Source of the DNA: Hydractinia symbiolongicarpus
Lineage: Eukaryota > Cnidaria > Hydrozoa > Anthoathecata > Hydractiniidae
Assembly: GCF_029227915.1 (NCBI RefSeq)
Contig: NC_079886.1
Location: 15,664,501 to 15,724,500 of the forward strand
Length of the DNA stretch: 60,000 nucleotides
Direction: 5' to 3'
Shown here: positions 12,701 to 23,100 of the stretch, in pieces
Layout: each line of letters starts with the position of its first letter
Position numbering within the stretch: the first letter of the stretch is position 1
Notes under the pieces: model-generated
What the model was told of the DNA's origin: nothing
Databases searched by the model: none
Seen by the model: the letters and a program-made list of their open reading frames with translations, nothing else
Position numbers and translations under genes: made by a program

Positions 12701-13203
12701 GCCATTTTGTTGTTTGTTTAATCCTCCTACATCTAGCAATTTCAGCTACCATTTTTGTCCAATTTAAGTTGATTTGATTGGTTGAATATATTTTTTCCGC
12801 CGTAAAGAAAAAAAAAGTTGAAAATTTTCAACTTTTATTTTTGTTCCAACTTTCCCAGCGGCAAAAAAGAACCACCTCTGTTTTGATATACTGCACACGT
12901 GCAATTCGGAAAATTTTTCTGAGTGGAAACGGACCTTTAGAAATACAAAGATCACAAAGATACAGTTAACAAGTACAGAGATGTATAACGAACCTTACAT
13001 TTTTTCTTGAAGGTATCTTCATCAATATCTTCTGCCCACACATCCATACCATCATACAGCAGAACATCATAATGAACAGATGTACCCATGTTGAAGTAGG
13101 ATTTTACAACAAACTCCTTCCCATTTACATCTTTTATAATTGACCACGATTGAATGTCTATATTTTCAAGTGCATGACATCTATGAGACCGTCCACCTTC
13201 CAT
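5231..13203 (-). CDS. NHEJ1: XLF / non-homologous end-joining factor 1, 8 exons
   Basis: Coding exons on the minus strand: 13203-12994, 10599-10510, 10251-10150, 9986-9848, 8598-8537, 8287-8173, 6043-5889 and 5326-5231. All junctions are GT-AG, phases close, and the sum is 969 nt (322 aa; human XLF is 299). XLF works with XRCC4 and DNA ligase IV in the nucleus to bridge DNA ends during non-homologous end joining. Exon 1 gives the start of the globular head domain. Exon 3 has GLPFHWTF, matching human GLPFYWNF. Exon 4 begins the coiled-coil stalk, with LLEMKDREILDYQ against human LLHMKDLEIQDYQ. Exon 6 has SDLYRSV against human QDLYMAV. The last exon is a charged helix ending in a run of lysines then RKLNI, placed like the basic Ku-binding tail of XLF. 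Intron 1 carries a PIF/Harbinger element; introns 4 and 6 carry other repeats. The gene looks intact. Confidence 0.9.
6922..7249. other. XLF intron sequence, origin unclear
   Basis: Part of the XLF intron between exons 7 and 6. A plus-strand frame of 80 codons is open here but has no recognisable motif. It lies just upstream of the Penelope-like reverse transcriptase scrap and may be a degraded upstream part of that element. Confidence 0.25.
7250..7720 (+). mobile_element. Penelope-like element reverse transcriptase fragment
   Basis: On the plus strand, antisense to XLF, the translation contains YYRQTDGVT, the start of the Penelope-type RT palm motif DGVxMGSPLGP, after which the reading is garbled. 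A little further, in another frame, is YYQRYEDDIF, a damaged form of the YxDDIF catalytic motif, then HPNMKFTCK as in Penelope-like elements. The conserved aspartate pair survives but frameshifts and stops disrupt the rest. This is a decayed insertion inside an XLF intron. No ends were located. Confidence 0.7.
7718..8031. mobile_element. piggyBac-type MITE, 314 bp
   Basis: Perfect 14-bp terminal inverted repeats CCCTATTATACCTG at the left and its reverse complement at the right, flanked on both sides by TTAA (7714-7717 and 8032-8035), the target duplication of piggyBac transposons. A long C run near the right end and a G-rich block near the left end lie just inside the repeats. There is no coding capacity. 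It is in the XLF intron beside the Penelope-like scrap. Confidence 0.75.
8685..8961. mobile_element. Hairpin MITE in XLF intron 4
   Basis: About 275 bp of almost fully self-complementary DNA. The left arm begins ATTGTCATGAATCCGTGACC; the right arm ends with its reverse complement. Inside, short (A/T)-rich arms alternate AATTTT and AAAATT. The motif TAGGTCACGGATT is repeated in direct order at 8965-8977 and 9092-9104, suggesting a second, partial copy. The family is not identified. Confidence 0.6.
9625..9787. repeat. Trinucleotide microsatellite (GGT/GAT then AAT/AAC)
   Basis: A run of GGT and GAT triplets is followed by about 40 AAC/AAT triplets. It sits in XLF intron 4, 60 bp from the exon 4 donor. 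The long poly-Leu and poly-Ile frames through it are artefacts of the repeat. Confidence 0.9.
10801..11751 (+). pseudogene. PIF/Harbinger DDE transposase, disrupted
   Basis: Starts at ATG 10801 with an arginine-rich N-terminus (SKRCWVRKIF), then RRSPIRFEHLLSLI, as in DDE_Tnp_4 proteins. GAIDGKHV supplies the first catalytic Asp, LVDVGQSGRNNDGG the second, and ARRVIENCFG the catalytic Glu. These nuclear enzymes cut and rejoin the element's ends. Two breaks are visible: an in-frame TAA at 10965-10967, and a frameshift at the T run 11364-11370 just after the first catalytic motif. Apart from these the frame is open and well conserved, so inactivation looks fairly recent. Confidence 0.85.
11780..12705 (-). 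pseudogene. Harbinger MADF/Myb-like accessory protein, disrupted
   Basis: Minus-strand gene in the transposon. A segment near 12250-12320 reads LVNLMPEYSCIWKVCSTEYK, a MADF-like DNA-binding helix pattern. After an apparent intron (about 12193-12020), a second segment contains HDNYRKCLQRREKMTRSG and a FLKD ending, matching the C-terminal half of such domains. The 5' part (12705-12400) is Ser/Pro-rich and low in conservation. Frame changes and stops occur between the segments. In this superfamily the protein helps bring transposase to the ends; here that role is inferred from family knowledge. Confidence 0.6.
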
Positions 13204-13826
13204 TTTTATCTACGATGTTGAATATGAAAAACATTAAAGCACTGGTTAGTTCATTTAACTTAATTTTGTTGTATATACTAGTTGAAGAGCGCTTATTTTA
13301 AAAGCATTTCAAAGAGAGCTAAATTGAGAGAAAGAATAAAAAATTTATCTTCTCCTCTTTTCGTCAATATTTTCTATTAAAAGAATAAGGAACAAATATC
13401 ATTTATACCCATTAATTTTTCCCATGTTATCTGAAAGATACAAATTCAAACAACAACTGCTTAAGATTGAAAGCCAGGAAAAAACTCAAATAATGGCTTG
13501 TTTGAAACCAAAATGTAGAGAAAACGCTCCCACTGGCGAAAGTAAGAAAAAACTGAGAGTAAGAAATTGGTTAAAAATTTAGAAAAAAAGAAAGAACAAT
13601 ATACTAGTAATGTCTTGCAACTATTTACTGTGGAATGTATGTTTAGAATGTCAATCAAACACAAATACATAACCATATATAGATTCTTCATGCATAAAAT
13701 AATATACAAAATTTATATTTCTACTTTGATCAGAGTAGCTTATAAGTATTTACAAAAAACATTGTTTTCTCAAGAAATCTCTAGCTGTAACGTCAAATAA
13801 AATGGTTTGTTATAAGATTCCACACA

Positions 13827-13832
13827 TTTATT
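13827..13832 (-). promoter_or_regulatory. Candidate polyadenylation signal of VPS16
   Basis: AATAAA on the minus strand about 320 nt past the VPS16 stop codon (14149-14151). It is a plausible end of the 3' UTR but is not proven. Confidence 0.3.
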
Positions 13833-14148
13833 TACTAGCAAATTTATAGCAGTACTTTTGAAGAATATAACAACAATATTCAGATCTTTGAATTGCTGTA
13901 GTTTTTTCCAGTCACACATATTTATGTAAATTAACCAGTATAAGAATTGTATAAAAATAAGAAAAGAACATTGTAAATAATTATATCATGTGCCAACCAC
14001 TAGGAAAACAGTTTACACATGAACTGGCTCGCAAACTTGTCGTGAATGTATAATTACAGGATTTTCATTTTGTTATATAAAAATAGAACTAAAATATCAA
14101 AATGAAAGCAAAAGATATTTTGATCTCAATCTTCTGCACGATTCAAAG

Positions 14149-17100
14149 TTACCTCCTCTGCATTAACTGTGTCCGATATACATTAATTTTTTCTGCAACA
14201 GATCGGTTGTTACCACATTTTGAAAATACTATGTTTAAGTCGTTTACACTTTTCATCTGAAATGCAGCGTCAGCAGCTTGTTCGAAGTACCTAAAAACGA
14301 TTACTACCTAACTTCGTATGTTGCATTTAGTGGCTCCAGCTATGGACAACACTACAGATTACAATAGATTCTAACTAATTAGAACATGTGTTGTATTCTC
14401 ATGTTCACAGCAGAAAAATAATAACGCAATTTTTAACTTTTTTTCTTTAAGAACATTTCACTATACCGTGGGACATTAACAACGTAAAAAGGATTCCTTA
14501 CAGCTTGATAAAATAAATATAGAAAAGCAATCAGGTCCCCAAGCAATTAGGCCACAGTAAAAACAGAGTAACACTGATTACACTATGACATTGCTTAAAC
14601 CCTGCGTCAAATATTGCAGTGTAAATTTAATAAATTAAAAAAGAAAAAATATAAGATCCTATCTTAAATTTTCGTTAACAAAAAATCAAACAAAATTATC
14701 TAAAATTTAACTTAGAAAGCTAAAGAAGCATACCCAATTTTTATGAACAACCTCACACGTTTTTCTAAAGGAACTTTAATAATATACTTCTCTGCTTCTA
14801 CTCTGTTGTTACCAAACTTCCAACATGCTTCAACAAAAGGCTAAAACAAGAACAAAAACCTATATTTTAAGATAGATAAGACAAGAAGATAACTTACAAT
14901 TATTAAAGCAGAAAAAATAGAGAGAAAACGATGCAGTAACATTACCAGTCCTTTTTATTGTATTCTAAATGTGGTCATTGTTCGTATAAATTTAATGCAA
15001 CAATTTTGTTACTGTTGAAAATAAACTTGAATCAGAAAGGCTGAATAAAAAACATTTTTTTGTATTTTTTTTTTGTTTTAAATAACTCAGTTACGTTCAC
15101 AAGTTCATGTTATGGAGAAAGTCTCTTAAAGGCTAGCTCACCAAAATGCAGCACTAGCTCGTAACGGAGTTTTCTGTTAATGTGGAAAAAGTTTATCTTA
15201 CTACAGACTTTATAGGACGTTATAGGAATTATTATGAAGGTCTCAATCTTTTCACAAAAGTCATATCAAAAACCATAGTACGAAAAATTATTATAAGAGT
15301 TGGGAGATCCAGCATGTTTTCTAAACTTGAAATGTGAGTAATCATATTTTCTGTGTATTCCAATTTTGTTAACTCAGCAAACCTATAGAACTGCAATAAC
15401 AACATGGTCATATTTGAGAAAACATTTCTGGATATGGCTATGAGTAAAATATGTGTCAAAAAAGAGCCTTCACATTATCATTAATATTCACTGATAATCA
15501 AAATAAAAACATTGTGTAAGATGAAAATAGTAACAAGAACATGATAATTCTGAATAACATTCCAGTTTAAAAAAAATCTTTAGGATCTTCAGGGTTTTTC
15601 CTTAAGCAAAAATATATATACGTTTGCTGGGTAAACTCCATATTCAAAGGGGAAACACACACACATGAAGTCCTTACCTCGTAGCCTATTGGTGATTTCT
15701 TACTTTTTGCAAACTTTTCTAGCTCTGACCAATCTCTAGCTGCACCCAAGGCTTGTATCTTTGTCCACCAGTAGCGTATATCAGGTATGGAAAACTCTTT
15801 TTTTAATGTCTCAGCTTGGCGGTGATAGCCTTGATATATTAGCTGATACAATGTGTCGCTCACAGAAAGGTTGAGAAACTGCTTACCAAACTGATCTTGT
15901 AAACGACTTTGAAACTCGAGCAACTTTATATGCTCTTCAGTAACCTGTTGCAAGAACACATTTGCAGCTTATAAGGAAACATTACAGAAGTAAAATTGCT
16001 ACTACAATGAAGCATTGACAACGCTTGATTCCATAGAGCACTTAACCTGGGATTCCTTTTAATATCTTTTCCGCTATGTTACAACTTTACAATAATTACA
16101 TCGGAAATTCAAAACAAGAGCTTTAACAACTTATTTTTAGTCAGCTATTATCAGGGATTGCTTTCTAATGCTAGTACCTAGTTCTCACTGATTAATTGTC
16201 AACTGTATCATAACGCACCTGGCTACCAAATTGAAACACGCCTTTATCAAAAGATTCCTTGGCCTTACTTAACAGTTTGATTCTCGAATCTAAGGCTTTT
16301 TCAGCAAAACTATCTTGAATAAATGCATTTCCACTGTTGCGAAATTGATCTTCTTGATAGTAAATGTCTATAAGCAGACGTCTGTCTTGCTGTTTACAAT
16401 ACTGAAATAAAAATGAAACTCTATGCATATCTTTAGATTTACATACAGAATAATCTCACTGTAAATATTTTCCATCCCAACCCTATTACGGAGGGGCGCC
16501 AACCCCCTGATTGAATAAATCTGGAGTAACAAACAGTATTTTTTTGCTGATATAATTGGACACATTTGATTTTCATAAATTAGTTTGGTTATTAAAAAAG
16601 TAATTAAAAATTTCAAGAAGTTTTCCCTGAAGATTTTAACGTAATTCGAGCAATGCAATTATCTCACAATCTGAAGTCGTAACAATCACAAATTAGTACG
16701 AACTTTTTACCTTTTCTTTGTCAATAATATGGATCAACTTACCTTTATGAACAAACTTAGAGCAACAGGATACTTTCTGATCTTCATTAAGAATTCCCCA
16801 AGCGTCATGTTTTTACGCATATGTTCTGTCACCATGTACACTAAAGGCATGAAAAATGATATGCTGTTCATATTAGGATGTTGTAATTTTTTTATTTCAA
16901 GTTTTTTTGCAACAATCGTTTAAAAATGGAATTATACAAAAATTACTAAAGTAAAAAATATAAATTTGAAATTGAACAAACCTTATTGCTATTTTTGTTC
17001 AAATATGTTCATTCAAGTACATTATACTAGTATATCCAACTACTGTATTTTAACTCTGTTGAATTAAGTAATAAAGCGAGAAACCTACCAAGTTCAGTGT

Positions 17101-20100
17101 CGCCACTATCTACAGCTTTTTGCAGAGCCAACTCATCTCGACTCATTCTCATTAGAAGTGGCACTTGATCTTCCGCTCTCGGTTCATAATCCAAAAGCTG
17201 CAAGAAGGATAGAATGACTGTAATTACAGCAATTCAGAATTAAAATTGACATAAAAAATTCAGAATAGCTATTTTTCAGTTCGAAATAAAATTCAAATCG
17301 GGTTCTAAATATTCTTTAATACACTTCCATTAATAGAAAAAAAAAGTTATGATAAGCTTCACTTTATTTTAAAGCAATAACATCCAGTATATTAAACAGG
17401 AGAGTTTTATATGAAGACGAAGGGATAATAGCTGAGACGAGAAAGAAGGATGATTTGTATGCTGAAATAAAAAGATTGTGCAAAATGACAAAGTGAGATT
17501 TTGTTTCACTCAAGTGGAGTCTGCACCATGTTAGTCTTCCTGACATAATTTTAGCAATATAAACATAAAATTAATTTATAGCAGTAGAAATGGAGGAACC
17601 AAGATCCTGTTTTCTATCCCGTCTCAGCTATCCTCCTTATTTCAGTATCTTTTTTTATAAAGATTTTTTAAAATCAAATATGGTATAATTTTACATTTTC
17701 TTTCCAAAAAAATGTTTTCGAAAAAATGTTTTAATGTTTCTGGAAGCATACAATCAAGTTCAATCAGAAGGTATTACTTTGTCACTAGAGCACATACCTT
17801 AATCGCCAGTGCAGTTCTTCCTCTGTCAAGTGCTTTTGATGCTATCTCTGTGTACGAAATTCCAGGAGTGTCTCCAAGTTTATCAGCTATACTCTTTGCA
17901 ATATCATTATCATCAATATTGTCTTGTTGAACCTACAAAATAGTGTTTAAAACTACCATATATCTAAGGCATAAGAAAAAAGGAACAATCTTAATACCAC
18001 AAGCAAAAATAAATTTTTCAAAGAAAATCCAGGAAATTCACACAGCCATTTATATTGCAGTCTTGGTCATGAATGGCGTGCGATCGCACGCGCACGCCTC
18101 CGCACACGCCATGTGAAATTCGGGCGTGCACACGCCAAGCAGAACTGAGCTATTTTAGAGTAATCCCTTACCCAAACTTTACCCAATACATAATTGTTCT
18201 TCCGTGTTAAAATGTATCTCTAAAATGTATTTCTATTAAATACCCACTTCATTAAAATTGCTGACGTGAGATACATTTCAAATGTTTTGCGTCTGTATTG
18301 CGTCGACAACATTTTTTTTGCTTTTCAGCTGGCAAAAAATTTCGTCATTAACCTTGAATTGCTTTCCTTAAGACGATGACAAATGGAAATGAAGTAAAAG
18401 TCCTATTGACCTACCTTCCTGATGGTGTACTTCTTAAGTTAATAGTTCTGTCCCAACTACCTCTCTATATTTTTTAAGATAAACTGATTAGGAACTAAGT
18501 TGTACACGTGTTATTAACTAACTGAAGGTCAGGGCATCATTAAGTTGAACACCGCAGAAGTAGCCGGTGACATGCTTCAAAAATGCTTGTCACAGGCACA
18601 GTTCAATGCAAAGCAAAACTGTACAGGAGACTCAATTGTTAGAGTCTTCGCAGAACATCTCTTCTCACAAAACCGAGGGCAGGGCTGACTCATTGCCTGC
18701 TGTGTCGTGTGGGAGACAGAACTTCTGGACTTCTTTTTAATATGATATACATTTTCTTTTCGATTATTATTACTAAACATATTTGATTCCTCTTTCCCCT
18801 TTCAAAAAGATTTTTTAAACTTTATTGAACATGTTTTTTCTTTGGTATTATTACATTACAAGAACATTAGTCCGAAAGCTGTATTAAGGTACAGGACACC
18901 TAACCTCTCCCATGTTCTGGTTATATTTAACTTGCATGGGTGCGCACTCTTCTCGCAGTATTCTCTGTGACGATGAAGGTCGGACTGACTTGTGGCATGG
19001 TTCCAAATGGTCCTCTGTCTTTTGTTCGAGTCTCAGTGTAATGTACCAGCCGAGCATAAGAGTGTCAGCATGAAGGAAAGGGGCCGACTTTAATGTTCTC
19101 TATACCTTACATTCTTCATAATAACACCATTCATTTAAATTTCACAACAAAATTACGTCGGCAATTATTTTGCCAACTACTATGCTTCAAAAACCCCGCG
19201 CTGCCGCTCTCCTGAATGTAATAATTGTACGCCAAAATCATAAGCTAGGCGTGCGATACTGATCGCACGCCTGTATTAGTATAGGCGTACGTACCACCGC
19301 ATGGGGGTGCAAATATTCATGAGCAAGACTGTAATGGCTGTTTTAGACATGTTGCAGGACATAGTGATCGAAATATAAAAATACCAAATGCATCGAGATA
19401 TTTGTGACTGTGGTAAAATTGAAGATAAGTAAAAAGCTCTTTCTTAGTACTTTTTTCTGATAAAAATAGAAGGGAATACCAGCACCTTGGCTAACAAAGG
19501 GGACAATGGTTTCACATTTTTTGCTGAAGATGGATTGGCTATTACATGGAAACCGTGGCTTCTGTCAACAACCTGTGAATCAGTTATTAATAATAATAAC
19601 AATAATAAATATTTAAAGTGGCTAGGCCAGAAAATCACAAAAACCTATAGTTAGTGGATTGCTTCCACTGGGGGCCACTAGAACAAAAAAGAAACAAAAA
19701 ATGATAAACCTTAGACTGCCTCAGCTCAATCAAACATAGTAACATTTATAATCTGTGAAAATTGAAAAGAAAAAGAATAAAAAACAAAACTTAAAAAGTT
19801 AAAAAGTGATCTCCATCAGAATTTGCCAAATACATTAGAGATGGAAGTCTTAAACGAAAGCAGACTTCCATCACAGGTCACTTGGTCTGGAAGATTATTC
19901 CAAACTTTTGCAGCTCTAAGTGGGAAGGCTTTTTTGCCAAATTCCGTGTTGACCAAGGGAAGTGTGAACCTGTTTTTTGAAGCTCTTCTTGTTTGATGAT
20001 TATGACAGTTTTTTGTCAAAAGGAATTTTGAGCGCATGTAATCAGGAGCAATGTGATTCATGGCTTTGAAAACTAATATGGCATCGTTTTTGAATATTCC

Positions 20101-23100
20101 CTCTCTTTCCCAAGAAAGGTACGGACACATTCTAATCGTTTTTCTAGTTTTCCCAATCTACCTTGTGTGGCACAAGTCCATGCCGAGGGATTCAGGCCAC
20201 CCTGACGGTTTATTTTTAATAACTCCTTATTGCTATGTTATATGGCAATGAAACTTACTGAGTTTCAATATTTATTTATTAGACACCTGCATGCCAAATA
20301 TTTAGGTCCTATACCTTTCAGAGGCTTTGATATTGGTCATTACTCGAAACTACCCCTAAAAATCTCTATGAAATCCTTATGATTGGGAAAATTTAATAAC
20401 TTGTGTTAGGATTATCCTTAGAACTTGAAACCTGCAACACGTTTTATTAAGAAGAATCATTTTGCATAATTTGGACACGTGATAAACCCAATTTCCCGAT
20501 TTTGTCGGACATTACCCGAAAATCGGAAAAAAACAAATTTTCGGGCAATTTTTGACAATTTTTTATGCGATCTACGTAATAACCGGAAAATATGTGAAAT
20601 AACTTTTATTTAGCTTTCAGAAACTTCAAACAGAATGCAAAAATTCGCTCTGGATCAAAAGTAATTAAATTTTAAGCAGATAGTGGCATTTCAAGCTTCT
20701 GATGACGTCACAGAAAATGTGCTGACGTAAGCAAAACTTTATAGCTGCCATTTTGTTCCTTTTAAGACGTACTATAAGCGTGCCAAATTTGATTCAATTT
20801 GAACAACCCCATGAAAAGTTATTGAGGGGGGCGGATTCCGCCACCCCGGTCATAGTATGTTCGAAAAACCGCGGACTGAATAGGGTTAAACAGGATGCAA
20901 TGGTTTTAATTTTAGAACATTTAATTAGTATTTATCTATATATGTCATTAATGTGCTCTTTCTATTGCATTTTTTGATCAAATGTAACCCCAAGATATTT
21001 AACTTTTTTGCTCCTCTTCAAAGGAATACCCATATAGTTGATAGTTTTGTTCTCAACCTTTTTTAACTGGCTGTGGTTGCAGAAAAAGATTGTGTCAGTT
21101 TTGTCCGTATTAATAGTCATTTTGTTATTATTCAGCCAGAGGTCGAATTGCGAAAGTTTTAACTCGACCTGGGAGACAAGGGTATCCAAGTTTTTATGGG
21201 ACAAAATAATTATTGTATCATCTGCATATAGATGGTGGTAGCTTGAATTGATGACAGATTTTAAGTCATCAATATACAAAAGAAAGAGCAAGGGTCCCAA
21301 CACAGATCTCTGCAGCACCCCAAAAGCGTCTTCATGAAGCAGATCTGATCCTGTGTGGTTTACAAGAGTCAGCTGCATTCTGCCTGTTAAGTAGGACTCG
21401 AACTAGTCAAGGGCAGCAGGTACATAACCAGTAAATAAAGATTTGTTGAAAAGACTTGATAAATAAATACTTAAAACTGACAAACCTGCTTTTAGCAGTC
21501 GTGAACCAATTTCGTCCAAACCTGTAGCTTTATTAAGTTTTAGTGAACTAATTTTTTTTGCGACACTTTTGGTCTCAATACGAGTCCACCGAAAATCGTG
21601 TCCGCTAACAGGTGGATTAACATTAGTAGTGTCAAAGAAAATTTAGAGGCTAGTTTGGCACCAACACTGACAAAAAATGAATTGAATGTGTTGGAAATTT
21701 CTTTTGGGTGAGAAGTTTCAGTACCATCGTTTTGGACTACTCGTTTTATCGAGGTAGTATTGCCTGACTTATCAGGAACCAGTTTCTTTAGGGTTTTCCA
21801 AAGTTGTTTTGGCCGTTTTTGAAAGTCCTGCAAAACGTCATTATAGTACTTGTTTTTGAGTCTATTTTTGAGACCTATTACATGGTTCCTTTTTTGTTTG
21901 AAAGCTTCCCACTCTATGATGGATTTTGTTTTTGATGCTTTCTGTTTTAAGAAGTCTCTTTCTTTGATGGCTATTATTAATTCATCAGTGACCCATGCCT
22001 CAACACGGACAAAAAATCTATGTGTTTTGAAAGGGGCATGTTTGTCAGCCACTGTTTTACCATTTTTATTCAGTTTCTCTCATGCTTCATCAAGGTCATC
22101 ATAATTATTAAAATATGACCAGTCTAATTCCTGAGGTCCTTCAGAAAAGCCTCTTCACTGAAATTCTTGTAGCTACGAACCTTGATAGTTTTAGGTTCAA
22201 ATTTTGGCCTTATGAATTTTCTGATCACATAAACTAAATTGTGATCACTGATGCCTAAATCCATGACACCAGTTTTAGAAATACAAAACTGTTAGAAAGT
22301 ATCAAGTCTTTAAGAGTGCTATTATTTTCAGTAACACGAGTTGGCTCCGTAATATATTGTTTTAGGAAAAGAGTGGAGAATAATTCCTTTATTTTTGAGG
22401 AAAGAGCATATTTTGAAAGCATGTTACAGTTAAAATCGCCCAAGATAAAAACTTCTTTTTCTTTTGGGAGTTTATTAAAACACTGTTTAAAATGAGTACA
22501 CAGGTTTTCGGTACTCTGCAAATCACTACCTCCAGATGGCCTGTAAACCCCACACACCTAAATAGGTTTAGTTTTTTTCAGGCACAATTTCACCCATAGT
22601 GATTCAACATTTTCGAAGCACAGGTGTTTCAAAAGGTGGCTATCCAAGTTTTCATTGACAAAAATCAGCACCCCCACCTCGTCTATTCCGATCATTCCTA
22701 TAACAAACATAGCCATCAATTTAACATCATTGTCAGTGATGGTGTCATCAATTTTGGTTTTAGTCTAGTTTGGATGACAGACCATTATTGTTGAGATGGG
22801 ACATTCTTAAGCCCTTTCCAAATCTGATTGGCTCAAAATCAAAGTTTTCATCCATAGTAATATTGATGTTGTCCGGAATTTCGCCACCAAATGACCCCTC
22901 ATTAGCAAAGGGCAAATTACGAGAAAGACAGGGACTGCAAACAAAAAACAGTTTATCTACAGGAGTCTTTATAAATTGTTGATATTTTTTATCAGAAATA
23001 CGCTCACATATTTTATGAGCCCATAATCCACACTTGTCACAAAAAAGTGCTTTGTGTGTTCTTGCCACAGGTTTTAAGCATGAAGAACAGGGATACTTTA

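Larger units (their letters stand above)
10687..12936. mobile_element. PIF/Harbinger DNA transposon, 2.25 kb
   Basis: Bounded by matching ends: left AGGCCTGTTTCCACTC and right, reverse-complemented, AGGTCCGTTTCCACTC. Both are flanked by TTA (10684-10686 and 12937-12939), the Harbinger 3-bp target duplication. It holds two genes in the layout usual for the superfamily: a DDE transposase on the plus strand and a MADF/Myb-like accessory gene on the minus strand. Both are disrupted, so this copy is probably immobile. It lies in XLF intron 1 opposite to the host gene's direction for the transposase. Confidence 0.88.
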
